The translations under genes and the position numbers were made by a program. This document shows positions 25,964-34,260 of a stretch of DNA of 38,394 nt, piece after piece (the stretch's first letter is position 1; each line of letters opens with the position of its first letter). A model generated the notes under the pieces. The model was not told the DNA's origin. It worked only from the letters and a program-made list of their open reading frames with translations, and searched no databases. Source of the stretch: DAXETY01 sp051155755 (GTDB lineage Bacteria > Desulfobacterota > Desulfobacteria > Desulfobacterales > SG8-13); the NCBI GenBank assembly GCA_051155755.1, contig DAXETY010000167.1, positions 1-38,394 of the forward strand, read 5' to 3'.

Positions 25964-26087
25964 GACGGCAACGCAAAACGGCCAAGGTCAAGGCGCGCAA
26001 GGAGTGAATTGTGAGGCGTACTGCAGTACGCCGCAGCAATTTCGCGACGAAGCGCAACGCAGAGATTGGGCGTTTTGCGCTGCCGTC
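25964..26087. repeat. Palindromic repeat, copy 2 (124 bp)
   Basis: Same unit and orientation as copy 1 and over 85% alike, with a 9-bp insertion in the left arm. The ends GACGGCAACGCAAAACGGCC and its near-complement (26067-26087) pair well. The right end supplies the stop codon of the AMMECR1-domain gene, so insertion set that protein's C-terminus. Confidence 0.85.
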
Positions 26088-26649
26088 ATTCGGAGAAGTA
26101 TTCGGCTTGGTAAGTCTTGATGACGATGCCGGCTTTTTTCCAGCAGTCACCGCCAAGGCCGGCCTTGCGGCAGAGGTGATCGAGAAAGGCTTCCGGCCTT
26201 GGGAGTTGCTCCCAGACCTGGGGCAGAAAAGTGGCACCGTACCATTCTTTGGAAAGGATAACCCCGTCAACGCCGGGCCGCAGTTTGGCGATCAGGTCCT
26301 GCGGTCCCTGAAAGTCAAGCTCGGCCGGCGGGGTCAGAACACTGATCTCGATGTCGATCTGATCAAGTTCGGCAGCCACCAGCGGGGAAAATCGCGGATC
26401 CCGGAAAGCGGCGTTGCGGGCATTTTCTTCCACCAATTCCACCAGGGGCCGTTTGGCTTCGATGGTGCCGATACACCCGCGTAGATGGCCGTGCTTGTGC
26501 AGGGTGACAAAGCATCCGCGCGGCTGCAGCAGTACCGAAGACGTTTGTTGGGGCCGCTGCGGTTGAACATCCGGCACCAGTTGGGCGGCAATGGCGCTTC
26601 TGGCCAGTGCCAGCAGGGCCCTCCGATCCTGTTCCGCAAGAGGTTGCAT
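26086..26649 (-). CDS. AMMECR1-domain protein (AmmeMemoRadiSam system protein A)
   Basis: The 187 residues are a single AMMECR1 domain with its hallmarks: CFVTLHKHGHLRGCIGTIEA (about 55-75), a NAAFRDPRFSPL block, and EISVLTPPAEL. Homologues often sit with a Memo-like protein and a radical SAM enzyme and are proposed to act in radical-based modification, but the activity is not settled. Neither partner is here. The gene starts 10 bp after the zinc-ribbon gene, so the two are co-transcribed. The stop codon lies inside palindromic repeat copy 2, so the end (EYFSE) may be slightly altered. Confidence 0.9.
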   Translation of the reverse strand: MQPLAEQDRRALLALARSAIAAQLVPDVQPQRPQQTSSVLLQPRGCFVTLHKHGHLRGCIGTIEAKRPLVELVEENARNAAFRDPRFSPLVAAELDQIDIEISVLTPPAELDFQGPQDLIAKLRPGVDGVILSKEWYGATFLPQVWEQLPRPEAFLDHLCRKAGLGGDCWKKAGIVIKTYQAEYFSE

Positions 26650-26659
26650 GAACGATGCC

Positions 26660-26890
26660 TTACCGCAAAAACGCCCACCAGATGTACACGCTGAATCCCG
26701 CCAGTGCCAGAAGTGCGGTCAAGTAGGAAGACCAGTTAAACGTACGTCTGGCCATTCCGTGGTAATCGACTTCCCCCAGGCGGATTTTGCACAACGGGCA
26801 GCGATCGGTTCGCAAGGACACATACGTGTAACATTCCGGACAGCGTTTGGTCGCATAGCCGAAATTGGGTTGGCTGGCATCCCTGGTCAT
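26660..26890 (-). CDS. Small zinc-ribbon membrane protein
   Basis: The 76-residue protein has two CxxC knuckles, CPEC (about residue 17) and CPLC (about residue 32), that would bind one zinc, then one C-terminal membrane helix (YLTALLALAGFSVYIWWAFL). The ATG at 26890 is chosen because GGGAGAG lies 7 bases upstream; an in-frame ATG at 26953 would add 21 residues without a good ribosome site. It is followed closely by the AMMECR1-domain gene. Function unknown. Confidence 0.75.
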   Translation of the reverse strand: MTRDASQPNFGYATKRCPECYTYVSLRTDRCPLCKIRLGEVDYHGMARRTFNWSSYLTALLALAGFSVYIWWAFLR

Positions 26891-27011
26891 TTCCGTACTC
26901 TCCCTTTGCAGGCGTAGATGTACCGTAAAAGGATTACGGTTTTCGGATGCCACTATTTTACACCGAATTCAATCGCATGTCGAGGTTGCCGCCTCGCACA
27001 CCGCGACAGCG

Positions 27012-28901
27012 CTATTGGAGAAACTGTTCCTCGTAAACGATCTCACTGTCTTCGCGCAGCTGCGCCAGCCAGTTCGAAAGCGTCTGGAACTGCTTCTGCT
27101 GCACCAGCTGGGTTTTGACCGTGTCTTTCTCCTTTTGGAAATCCTCGTCGCCGGCGGATTTCCGTGCTAGAAAGGAAACCACGTAAGCATTGCCGTCAAC
27201 CTGGTAGACCTTTTCCGGCAGCGCATTTTCGGGAGTCAGCGCAAATGCATCTTCGGCCAGGCTGCGTTCGAATCCGATCTTCGGAATGGGTGCGTTGCGT
27301 TTGAAAAAACCGGTCTGTTCCACTTTCAGTTCCCGGGCGGCGCTCTCTTCCTCGAGGCTTTTGCCTGCTTTGACCGCGGCCAGAATGGCCTCGGCGTCCT
27401 GCATTGCTTTTTCTTCCTGTTTCCGGCGGATCAGCTCCGACCGCACATCTTCTCGGACCGCTTCGAGCTCCGGTATGCGGGGCGGCTTGATGTCGGTAAC
27501 CTGCAGCAGGTAGTAGCCATCGTTCAGTTCCAGAATGTCGCTGACTTCGCCGGAGCCCAGCTCGAGGGCCGCCGACGCAAAACGCCTGCGGTCGCCGACC
27601 GATTCAGGCCCCCCGGCGTCGAAAAAATCGGTCTGCTGCAGCTGCATGTCGCGCTCTTCGGCATTGCGTACCAGGTCCTCGGCTTCAAAGGTGGTTTCAT
27701 ATACCAGCAGCGCTTCGTCATAGGCACGGGCTTTGGCCTTTTCGTCGATTTTCTGGTTACGGATCGTCTCGCGCGCGGACTCGAAACTTTCGGTGGTCTC
27801 TTCGTTGACCGCTTCCACCTTGATAACATGCCAGCCGAAGCGGGTTCGCACCGGCTCGCTGATTTCGCCGGCATCCATGGAAAAGGCCTTGTCGGCAAAC
27901 GGCGCCACCATCGATTCGCGGCGGAAGGTGCCCAGATAGCCGCCGTTGTCGGCACTGGGTCCTTCGGAATACTGCACGGCCAGCTCGGCAAAGTCGGCTC
28001 CGTCCACGGCTTTTTGATAAACTTCCTGCGCCCGCTGGCGGGCGGCTTCGACGGCCTCTTCCGGTGCGTTCTGTTCCACCTTGATCAGCACGTGGCGGGC
28101 TTCGACGGTCTTGGGCGTGTGAAACTCGTCCGGGTGGGTGTCATAGTATTCGCGCAGTTCCTCCTCGCTGACCTCGACCTGATCCCGATAGCGATCAAAG
28201 GCAAAAACCAGATACCGGGCTTTGACCTGTTTTTCGGTGCGGTAGGTTTCCTGGTTGGATTCGAAGAATTCACGCAGCGCCTCGTCGTCGGGATCGATTT
28301 CCTGGTAGCGGACGTAGGGGACTTTCACGAACTCCAGGTTGACCGAGGTATTGCGCCAATCATACCACTGCCGCGCTTCATCGTCGGACACCTTGACCCC
28401 TTCGGTCATAATGCGCTGCAGTTTTTCGATCAGCAGATCTTCCTTCTGCTGGGCTTCGAACATGTCGGTGGTCAAGCGATTGCGGTCCAAAACGTATTCA
28501 TAACGGCGAGGGTCGAAAGAGCCGGCGGTTTGAAAGAACTCGATACTGCCGATGGCCTGGGCCACCTCCTGATCGCTGACTTTCAAATCCATTCTTTTGG
28601 CTTCGGCCAGCAGCAGTTTTCTTTCGATCAACTGGTCGACAGCCCGCCTTTTGAGCTGCAGCGAAGCCAGGGCCTCTTCGTCCAGGTTGCCTCCGTAGGT
28701 ATCCCGCACCTGGGCCAGCAGATTGGTATAGACCCGGTTAAAATCATCAAAGAAAATCGGATCTTCATTCACGGTGGCCACCGGAGTGCCGCGGCGATCC
28801 TGGTAAATACCGTATCCGAAGGGAATAAAGGCCAAAATGATGATACCGAGAATGAATTTGATAATCCAACTGCTGGCATGTTTGCGCATCGAACTGAGCA
28901 T
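27012..28901 (-). CDS. ppiD: Periplasmic folding chaperone PpiD (SurA-N / parvulin)
   Basis: It assists folding of proteins leaving the Sec translocon. The 629 residues have a short cytoplasmic start, one membrane anchor (about 12-32, WIIKFILGIIILAFIPFGYG), a SurA-type chaperone region (about 35-220), a PpiC-type parvulin domain at about 228-340 (EARHVLIKVEQNA through RFGWHVIKVEAV, with FAELAVQYSEGPSADNGGYLG), and a C-terminal chaperone part with a second degenerate parvulin-like region. This is the PpiD layout rather than SurA because of the anchor. The ATG at 28901 follows AGGAG. A small zinc-ribbon gene is 97 bp upstream. Confidence 0.92.
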   Translation of the reverse strand: MLSSMRKHASSWIIKFILGIIILAFIPFGYGIYQDRRGTPVATVNEDPIFFDDFNRVYTNLLAQVRDTYGGNLDEEALASLQLKRRAVDQLIERKLLLAEAKRMDLKVSDQEVAQAIGSIEFFQTAGSFDPRRYEYVLDRNRLTTDMFEAQQKEDLLIEKLQRIMTEGVKVSDDEARQWYDWRNTSVNLEFVKVPYVRYQEIDPDDEALREFFESNQETYRTEKQVKARYLVFAFDRYRDQVEVSEEELREYYDTHPDEFHTPKTVEARHVLIKVEQNAPEEAVEAARQRAQEVYQKAVDGADFAELAVQYSEGPSADNGGYLGTFRRESMVAPFADKAFSMDAGEISEPVRTRFGWHVIKVEAVNEETTESFESARETIRNQKIDEKAKARAYDEALLVYETTFEAEDLVRNAEERDMQLQQTDFFDAGGPESVGDRRRFASAALELGSGEVSDILELNDGYYLLQVTDIKPPRIPELEAVREDVRSELIRRKQEEKAMQDAEAILAAVKAGKSLEEESAARELKVEQTGFFKRNAPIPKIGFERSLAEDAFALTPENALPEKVYQVDGNAYVVSFLARKSAGDEDFQKEKDTVKTQLVQQKQFQTLSNWLAQLREDSEIVYEEQFLQ

Positions 28902-28998
28902 GGGGCGTCAATCTCCTGTGAAACGTTCGGCGAACCCGCGCGCAGGTCTATTCAGGCACAACCGCGAGTTCGCAATGGTATCAAAATATTTTCGGATA

Positions 28999-29241
28999 TT
29001 ATCGTATCAGGCCGGGTGGTTTTTGACTGCGATCCAGTTTGGTGCCGACCGAACTCGAACAATACGCGCAAAGATACTCGAACTTGTCTCCCTCGGGCAG
29101 AACCAGCAACAGGCGCTTGCGCACCGGAACGGCCTGCCGGCAGTTCGGACAGTAGAGCTCGGTGGCGTCAAACTCTCGGTACATGCTTTCCGCTTCGGCA
29201 TCCGGTCGGTGGTTTCCGGGATGGTATCTTGAAGGGTTCAT
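28999..29241 (-). CDS. Small zinc-ribbon protein
   Basis: This is an 80-residue cytoplasmic protein with CPNC (about residue 31) and CAYC (about residue 58), a typical two-knuckle zinc ribbon. Between them is a hydrophobic beta-hairpin segment (KRLLLVLPEGDKFEYL). AGGGCAG precedes the ATG at 29241. It probably shares a transcript with ppiD, 97 bp downstream. Function unknown. Confidence 0.75.
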   Translation of the reverse strand: MNPSRYHPGNHRPDAEAESMYREFDATELYCPNCRQAVPVRKRLLLVLPEGDKFEYLCAYCSSSVGTKLDRSQKPPGLIR

Positions 29242-29476
29242 CGGTCTGCCCTGTTCCCAACCAAATTGATCGTTTACGGATTTAATGCTCTCTCGCGTAT
29301 CTTAACGGTGGCGCGTCACACCGTTTCGGAGGCGACCGTTAGGCAATTCCACGTATTCACTGTCACCTCAAGTAGTTGCATACGTCCAGAATTTCACATC
29401 TTATTGATCGAACCCGTGTTTGTCAACCAGTTTGCGGTAGGTTTGGGCCGTTTGGCTGCAGACGCCAATTTTGGTA

Positions 29477-29505
29477 TTGACACATTATCGGACGGCTGAT
29501 ATTTT
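29477..29505 (+). promoter_or_regulatory. Sigma-70 promoter of tRNA-Ala
   Basis: TTGACA (29477-29482), a 17-bp spacer and TATTTT (29500-29505) place the start about 8 bases before the mature tRNA 5' end. Confidence 0.85.
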
Positions 29506-29519
29506 GGCGGATGTCGCGT

Positions 29520-29595
29520 GGGGCTGTAGCTCAGCTGGGAGAGCGCATGACTGGCAGTCATGAGGTCGTCGGTTCGATCCCGATCAGCTCCACCA
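29520..29595 (+). tRNA. tRNA-Ala (anticodon GGC)
   Basis: All four arms fold: acceptor GGGGCTG/CAGCTCC (one G-T), D arm GCTC/GAGC, anticodon stem CATGA/TCATG with loop CTGGCAG, and T arm GTCGG/CCGAT with TTCGATC. CCA is encoded. Anticodon GGC reads GCC/GCU alanine codons. The 3' half of such genes is a common integration site, and accessory DNA follows on its 3' side. Confidence 0.96.
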
Positions 29596-29612
29596 TAAAA
29601 TCGAATACTCAG

Positions 29613-29640
29613 GCGGGCCTTTCGGGTCCGCTTTTTTGTT
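29613..29640 (+). terminator. Terminator of tRNA-Ala
   Basis: Stem GCGGGCC/GGTCCGC (one G-T pair), loop TTTCG, then six T. Confidence 0.85.
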
Positions 29641-29683
29641 TCCAGGGGCCTCAGGGTGCGGTCAGACTTTATTAATTAATTTT

Positions 29684-29957
29684 AACTTGGGGTCGGGCCA
29701 TCCCAAGTTTTTAATATAATAACAAATACCGGTTAAAATTTGCGGCTTTTTGGCTCTATATCCGCTTTTTTGGACTCAAAAAGCGCATAATAGGGAACCC
29801 TCAAATGGTCCGCCCCCCAAGATGCTCCGTTTTAGCGGCAAGCCCCGGCATCGAAAAAATGTTGCGCAACGTCCCACAAACCGTACCTACTCTCTCGAAA
29901 CCTATTGCCCATTTTTGCTTATAACGCCGTTTTCGGGGTCAAAAAGGGCGATATAAG
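29684..29957 (+). repeat. RAYT-type repeat module, copy A
   Basis: It begins with a 26-bp REP hairpin (29684-29709): 8-bp stem AACTTGGG/CCCAAGTT around GTCGGGCCAT. About 50 bp further is an A/T hairpin (29756-29793), then ~120 bp of non-coding sequence and a second A/T hairpin, CTTATAACGCCGTTTT pairing with AAAAAGGGCGATATAAG (29918-29957). From ~29710 to ~29930 it is about 90% alike to copy B at 38175-38394, same orientation. A short open frame inside (29750-29956) is not credible as a gene. Confidence 0.85.
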
Positions 29958-30002
29958 GCAAAAATCCAGGCCATTTTATAAGTGATCCAATTTATTTTCA
30001 AT

Positions 30003-30066
30003 ATGTTGGCGTGGTCCGACCCGCATGCGCGCCCATGTTGGCGTGGTCCGACCCGCATGCGCGCCC
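30003..30066. repeat. Perfect 32-bp tandem duplication with a variant REP core
   Basis: Two identical 32-bp units, 30003-30034 and 30035-30066, start ATGTTGGCGTGGTCCGACCC and end in GCATGCGCGCCC; a third partial GCATGCGCGC follows. On the other strand the core is GGGTCGGACCACGCC, close to GGGTCGGGCCACGGC of the RAYT flank, so it looks like a diverged REP family pointing the opposite way. Confidence 0.85.
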
Positions 30067-30145
30067 GCATGCGCGCTTACGTTCGCCGGATTTACGTCTT
30101 GGATGCCGTCCCGGCGCAGCGGGTTGAAAAACAAGCCGCGGAACC

Positions 30146-30964
30146 TTAAATGATCGCGTGGCGGATTCGGGCGGATACGACTTCGCTGACAATCACGGTG
30201 GCGATGATGATAAGCAAAATGACACTTACCCGGGTCCAGGCCAGGTTCATGATCGATGCATTGAGCTGAAGACCGATGCCTCCGGCGCCCACCAAGCCCA
30301 GGACCGTGGATTCCCGGATGTTGATGTCCCAACGGAAGACGGAAATGCCGGCGAAGGCCGGCATGATCTGCGGAACGATGCCGAACGCGATGACCTGGGC
30401 GCGGCTGGCTCCGGTGGCTGCGATGGCCTCAACCTGCTGCGGATCGATTTCCTCGATGGCTTCGTAGAGCAGCTTGGCGCAGAATCCGATCGATCGCAGG
30501 CCGATGGCAATGATGCCCGCCAGCACTCCCGGTCCCACGATGGTGACCAGCACCAGCGCCCAGATCAAAGAATTGATGGAGCGGGTGGCCACAATGACCA
30601 CTAGAGCCACGGGACGCACGAACAGGAAGCTGGGCGTCGTGTTCCGGGCGGCGCAAAAAGCGGTGGGAACCGCCAGAAGAACGGCGAGAACCGTGCCGAG
30701 CGTGGCGATGTTGATGGTATCCCAGAGGGGCTTCCAGAGCTTCGCCAGGTAACCCCAGTCCGGCGGGACCATGCGCAAAGCCAGATCCATGGCTTGGCGC
30801 GGCGCATCCAGCACGAACATCCAGATGGTTTTGTCGGAAATCAGACGCCAGCACAACAAAAACACCAGCAGCACGGTCACCCAGCCGGCCCATATGCCCA
30901 GCTGTGTCAGGGGTCGGCGCCGCTTCCAGGTTCTTTCCTTGTGTTTCACCGTCGCGGTCGTCAT
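30146..30964 (-). CDS. phnE: Phosphonate/phosphite-type ABC transporter permease (second copy)
   Basis: This is an inner-membrane permease of the PhnE family. The 272 residues have five or six helices and the cytoplasmic coupling loop EAIAATGASRAQVIAFGIVPQ (about 185-205), where EAA and G contact the ATPase. It overlaps the first permease gene by 4 bp (ATGA), so translation is coupled, and it is the last gene of the phnDCEE unit. Two PhnE permeases in tandem suggest a heterodimeric channel. Confidence 0.92.
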   Translation of the reverse strand: MTTATVKHKERTWKRRRPLTQLGIWAGWVTVLLVFLLCWRLISDKTIWMFVLDAPRQAMDLALRMVPPDWGYLAKLWKPLWDTINIATLGTVLAVLLAVPTAFCAARNTTPSFLFVRPVALVVIVATRSINSLIWALVLVTIVGPGVLAGIIAIGLRSIGFCAKLLYEAIEEIDPQQVEAIAATGASRAQVIAFGIVPQIMPAFAGISVFRWDINIRESTVLGLVGAGGIGLQLNASIMNLAWTRVSVILLIIIATVIVSEVVSARIRHAII

Positions 30965-31782
30965 TGCACCCGCTTTCGGATCAGACCGGAAGAGTATTCC
31001 ACCGCCAGTACGATCCCGATGATGATCAGCAGAATGGCTGCGGCGGAATCGAATTCATACCGGTCGAAAGCCGTGTTGAGGGTGGCTCCGATACCGCCGC
31101 CGCCGACGATGCCCACCACGGCCGATTCGCGAAAATTGATATCGAGGCGGTAGAGGCTCAGGCCGATCATGCGCGGCATGACCTGCGGTTGGACGCCGTA
31201 ATTGATCCATTGAAACCAGCTTGCGCCCGTAGCGCGCACCGCCTCGGCCTGAACCGGGTCCATGTCCTCGATATCTTCGGCCAGGAGCTTGCCGTAGAAA
31301 CCGACCGTAGCCAGGGAAAGGGTTACAAACCCGGCAAAGGGCCCGAAACCGAAGAGCTTCACGAAAAAGATGGCCAGAATGATTTCCTGGAAACTGCGGG
31401 CAACTGACAGGATCGCGCGGCACAGGTAGTAGATCGGCAGGGGCGCGACATTCCGGGCGGCGCCGAGCCCGACCGGAATGGAAAGCACGATGCCGGCCAT
31501 GGTGGAGGTTAGGGCCATCCAGACACTTTCCAGAATGCCTTCCCAGATTTCGATCGAGCGGCTGGTCATGTCAGGCGGAAAAAAGGCCGCGACGAACTGC
31601 CGGCCTCGGGGCAGCCCTTCCCAAACCCGTTGCCAGTCGACCTCCACCGTTCCATAGGATGCGGCCAGATAAACGGCAATGCCCAGGCCCAGGCCCCAGC
31701 GCAGGCGTTCGTCCTGAATGGCAGGCGGTTTTTGCCAGGTCCTGCCATTCCGGCGCGAGGGAATCGTTTCGGTGAATTTCAC
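30961..31782 (-). CDS. phnE: Phosphonate/phosphite-type ABC transporter permease (first copy)
   Basis: The 273 residues are a second PhnE-family permease: an N-terminal helix (LGLGIAVYLAASYGTVEVDW), five further helices and the coupling loop EAVRATGASWFQWINYGVQPQ (about 190-210). GTG at 31782 is the start and overlaps the ATPase stop by 4 bases (GTGA/TGA overlap). Both permeases are about the same length and plainly paralogous but well diverged, so the tandem pair is old rather than a recent duplication. Confidence 0.92.
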   Translation of the reverse strand: MKFTETIPSRRNGRTWQKPPAIQDERLRWGLGLGIAVYLAASYGTVEVDWQRVWEGLPRGRQFVAAFFPPDMTSRSIEIWEGILESVWMALTSTMAGIVLSIPVGLGAARNVAPLPIYYLCRAILSVARSFQEIILAIFFVKLFGFGPFAGFVTLSLATVGFYGKLLAEDIEDMDPVQAEAVRATGASWFQWINYGVQPQVMPRMIGLSLYRLDINFRESAVVGIVGGGGIGATLNTAFDRYEFDSAAAILLIIIGIVLAVEYSSGLIRKRVQ

Positions 31783-32639
31783 GATCCGGTTCTTCCTGCG
31801 GTCCGTAATGTGGACGTTGTTTCCGGGTCCTCGGCCAAGGAGATGCCATTCGCCACGATGGCCTCATCCGCAGGCGTTGCTTTATCACCGGTGCTGTCCC
31901 AGTCCTCCTCCCCGTATATCTGTGTCAGAACCTCCGCGTTCAGATCAGCGGGAGAGCCATCGTAGACCACCTCCCCCTGCTGCAGGCCCACCACGCGTTC
32001 GGCGAACATCCGCGCGAGCTGAACGTCATGGATGTTGACGACCACGGTCAGGTTGCGCTCCCGGCAAAGTTCGCAGATGAGTCGCATGATCTGCCGCGAG
32101 GTCTTGGGGTCAAGAGATGCGGTGGGTTCGTCTACCAGGAGCAGGAGCGGATCCTGAACAAGGGCCCGGCAGATTCCAACCCGTTGGCGCTGGCCCCCGG
32201 AAAGTTCATCGGCCCGTTTGTCCACCATATGCGCTAACCCGACCCGTTCCAGCAGCCGCAAGGCCGCCTGGATGTCCGCTTCGTGAAACTTGCGGAACCA
32301 GCTTCGCCAAAAACCGACATAGCCGAGGCGTCCGGACAGCACGTTTTCCATAACCGACAGCCGTTCGATGAGGGCGTATTCCTGAAAGATCATGCCGATG
32401 TTTCGGCGTGCCTGGCGCAGTTCTCTCCGGGAAAGGGCGGTCAGTTCGGTCCGGTTCAGAAAAATATTGCCGGCCGTGGGTTCTACCAGCCGATTTACAC
32501 AGCGGATGAGCGTGGATTTACCGGCCCCCGAGGGGCCGATCAATGCCATCACCTGACCGTCGGGAACGGTCAGATCGATATCGCGCAAGGCCAAATCACC
32601 CGTTTGGTATCGCTTGGTCAATCCTGAGATTCGCAGCAT
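31779..32639 (-). CDS. phnC: Phosphonate/phosphite-type ABC transporter ATP-binding protein
   Basis: This ATPase energises the importer. The 286 residues show Walker A GPSGAGKST, Q loop, signature LSGGQRQRVG, Walker B LLLVDEPTASLD and the switch His (VVVNIHDVQLA). The ATG at 32639 (MLRISGLTKRY) is preferred to a TTG eight codons upstream because family homology begins here and GGGAG is close. The last ~45 residues, acidic and Thr-rich (for example EEDWDSTGDKATP), go beyond the usual PhnC end. It follows phnD by 88 bp. Confidence 0.93.
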   Translation of the reverse strand: MLRISGLTKRYQTGDLALRDIDLTVPDGQVMALIGPSGAGKSTLIRCVNRLVEPTAGNIFLNRTELTALSRRELRQARRNIGMIFQEYALIERLSVMENVLSGRLGYVGFWRSWFRKFHEADIQAALRLLERVGLAHMVDKRADELSGGQRQRVGICRALVQDPLLLLVDEPTASLDPKTSRQIMRLICELCRERNLTVVVNIHDVQLARMFAERVVGLQQGEVVYDGSPADLNAEVLTQIYGEEDWDSTGDKATPADEAIVANGISLAEDPETTSTLRTAGRTGS

Positions 32640-32727
32640 GGAACATGGCTCCCGGTCCGGCAAACAGCTGGACCGCCCCCAGCCCTGGCAAGCGGTCCAT
32701 CAGAACTGAAAATCATGATTCAAATGT

Positions 32728-33708
32728 CTATTTGCAGTCGTAGGTCACACCGTTGGCTGCATCGATCTTGCGAATGACTCCCCAGTCGAATTTGTAAGCG
32801 ATGGAGATGAACTTGCCCTCGGCCTTGAACTCCTTCTGCAGATCGGAACCTTCCCAGGGGAAGGTGAAAAAAGCTTGTCGAATCCGGGCGGCAACTTCCG
32901 GATGCAGGTTGTGGGCGTGCCCGTATCCGGTTGTGGGAAACGTCTGGGACTTGTAGACGGAGCGGATTTTGGACGCGTCCACCACGCCCCGGTCAATCAT
33001 GCGCTTGAGCACCGAATTGGCCACAGCCGCGGCTTCGTAGTCCTTGTTGGCGACTCCCAGAATCGAGTTGTCGTGCTTCCCGGAAAAAGCAGTCTTGAAG
33101 TCTTGGTCTGCGATCAGCCCGAAATCGGCCTTCAAAATGGCCGAGGGGGCTTTGAAACCGGAATTGGATGTGGGAGACGTGAAGGCCAGGGTTTTGCCTT
33201 TCAAATCCTTGGGGCTCTGGATCGGGCTGTCCGCCGGCACGATGATTTCCATCTCATAACCAAAGGTGCCATCCTCGGCCGCCATCATGGCGAAGGGAAC
33301 GAAACCGGCGCAATTCACGGCCACCGGGTTGCCGCCGGTGTTCACCCCGGCCACGTGCAGGCGGCCGGAACGCATCGCTTCATATTGAGCGGCATAGCTT
33401 TGGACGGGAAAGAAGACCACTTTTTTCCCTGTCACTTCGGACATGTGTTGAATAAATCCGTCCCAGACTTTCTGGTAGACAGCCGGATCCTCCACCGGGG
33501 TGTAAGAAAAAATGATGGTGTCTGGATTTACCCATGCTGCGGAATCTTCGGGAAGGTCGGCCACCAGATCACCGTCGCGATCACAATAGGATGCATCCAG
33601 CGTGCCCCGGGGGCAGTCTTGGGCTGAAACCGCACCAGCGGACCAAATCAGTGCGGCAGCCGCGAACCAGACGGCGATGATGGGAAAACGGAAACGGGTA
33701 TTTCGCAT
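32728..33708 (-). CDS. phnD: Phosphate/phosphite/phosphonate ABC transporter substrate-binding protein
   Basis: This is the periplasmic binding protein of the importer. The 326 residues begin with a Sec signal (cleavage probably after AGAVSA) and then the PhnD fold: VFFPVQSYAAQYEAMRSGR (about 95-115), VAGVNTGGNPVAVNC, a SPTSNSGFKAPSAIL helix that binds the anion, and FSGKHDNSILGVANKDYEAAAVAN. The ATG at 33708 is chosen over one at 33798 because AGGAGA is 7 bases upstream and the signal peptide starts there. The ligand (phosphonate, phosphite, phosphate or a related arsenic anion) cannot be told; no C-P lyase or phosphite dehydrogenase gene is in the window. A Pho-like box precedes it. Confidence 0.9.
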   Translation of the reverse strand: MRNTRFRFPIIAVWFAAAALIWSAGAVSAQDCPRGTLDASYCDRDGDLVADLPEDSAAWVNPDTIIFSYTPVEDPAVYQKVWDGFIQHMSEVTGKKVVFFPVQSYAAQYEAMRSGRLHVAGVNTGGNPVAVNCAGFVPFAMMAAEDGTFGYEMEIIVPADSPIQSPKDLKGKTLAFTSPTSNSGFKAPSAILKADFGLIADQDFKTAFSGKHDNSILGVANKDYEAAAVANSVLKRMIDRGVVDASKIRSVYKSQTFPTTGYGHAHNLHPEVAARIRQAFFTFPWEGSDLQKEFKAEGKFISIAYKFDWGVIRKIDAANGVTYDCK

Positions 33709-33840
33709 GCGACTTCTCCTTCGTTCAGGGTGTGGGGGGTTGTTTCGGTCTGCGGCGGGTATCATAGCGCTGCGCCGGATCCGGCGAGTGCCTGCCACGT
33801 GACGGCTATCGTTAGGGACGACGTCCTTTTAGCGGTTGTG

Positions 33841-33879
33841 TGTTACGGATGCGTTAAGAGATCATGAGATTTGAGTTAA
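33841..33879 (-). promoter_or_regulatory. Pho-box-like array of 11-bp direct repeats upstream of phnD
   Basis: On the minus strand hexamers occur every 11 bp: TTAACT (33874-33879), CTCATG (33863-33868, weak), TTAACG (33852-33857), GTAACA (33841-33846). PhoB/PhoP boxes are hexamer or heptamer repeats at this spacing; B. subtilis PhoP uses TTAACA. A possible -10 (CTAAAA) follows about 9 bp further. A perfect palindrome CGCCGGATCCGGCG lies in the leader (33773-33786). Confidence 0.55.
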
Positions 33880-34013
33880 CACGCTTTCGATACAGCGCAC
33901 CGGAACGGTCCAAATCAGCCTCACCATGTAATCGTGGCATCCGGAAAGAAAAACAACCGCTCCGGCTTGCAAGAGCGCTATTTTGCTCAGCCTGCAGCGG
34001 AGTCCATATTGTC

Positions 34014-34034
34014 TAAAAAAGGGCGGATACGCCC
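34014..34034 (-). terminator. Terminator downstream of the transglutaminase-like gene
   Basis: Minus-strand stem GGGCG, loop TATC, CGCCC, then six T. It ends the transcript from the gene at 34344-34952 before the phn unit, and shows that a longer open frame crossing it (33987-34310) is not a gene. Confidence 0.75.
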
Positions 34035-34260
34035 ATTTTCGATGGGCTGCACAACCTGAACGATGCGGCAAAAAGCCTGCTGCCGATTAGAAAAACGTTT
34101 GGGATGATCGTGAGGAAGGACTGGATGCAGGTTGTTTCGAAGGGCGCTGCTGAGTTCTCCGGACGGGTTTAAAAAACCGCAGCTGTCTTGGGAATTGATT
34201 GCTATGGAATGGCTGGCGGCACGAAAGATTCTATCCGCGATCAGCGTCATTTCCAGCTGA

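Noticed and set aside
29750..29956. 68-codon open frame inside repeat copy A
   Set aside because: It is entirely repeat sequence, and most of it is built from the two hairpins; copy B does not keep a convincing equivalent within the window.
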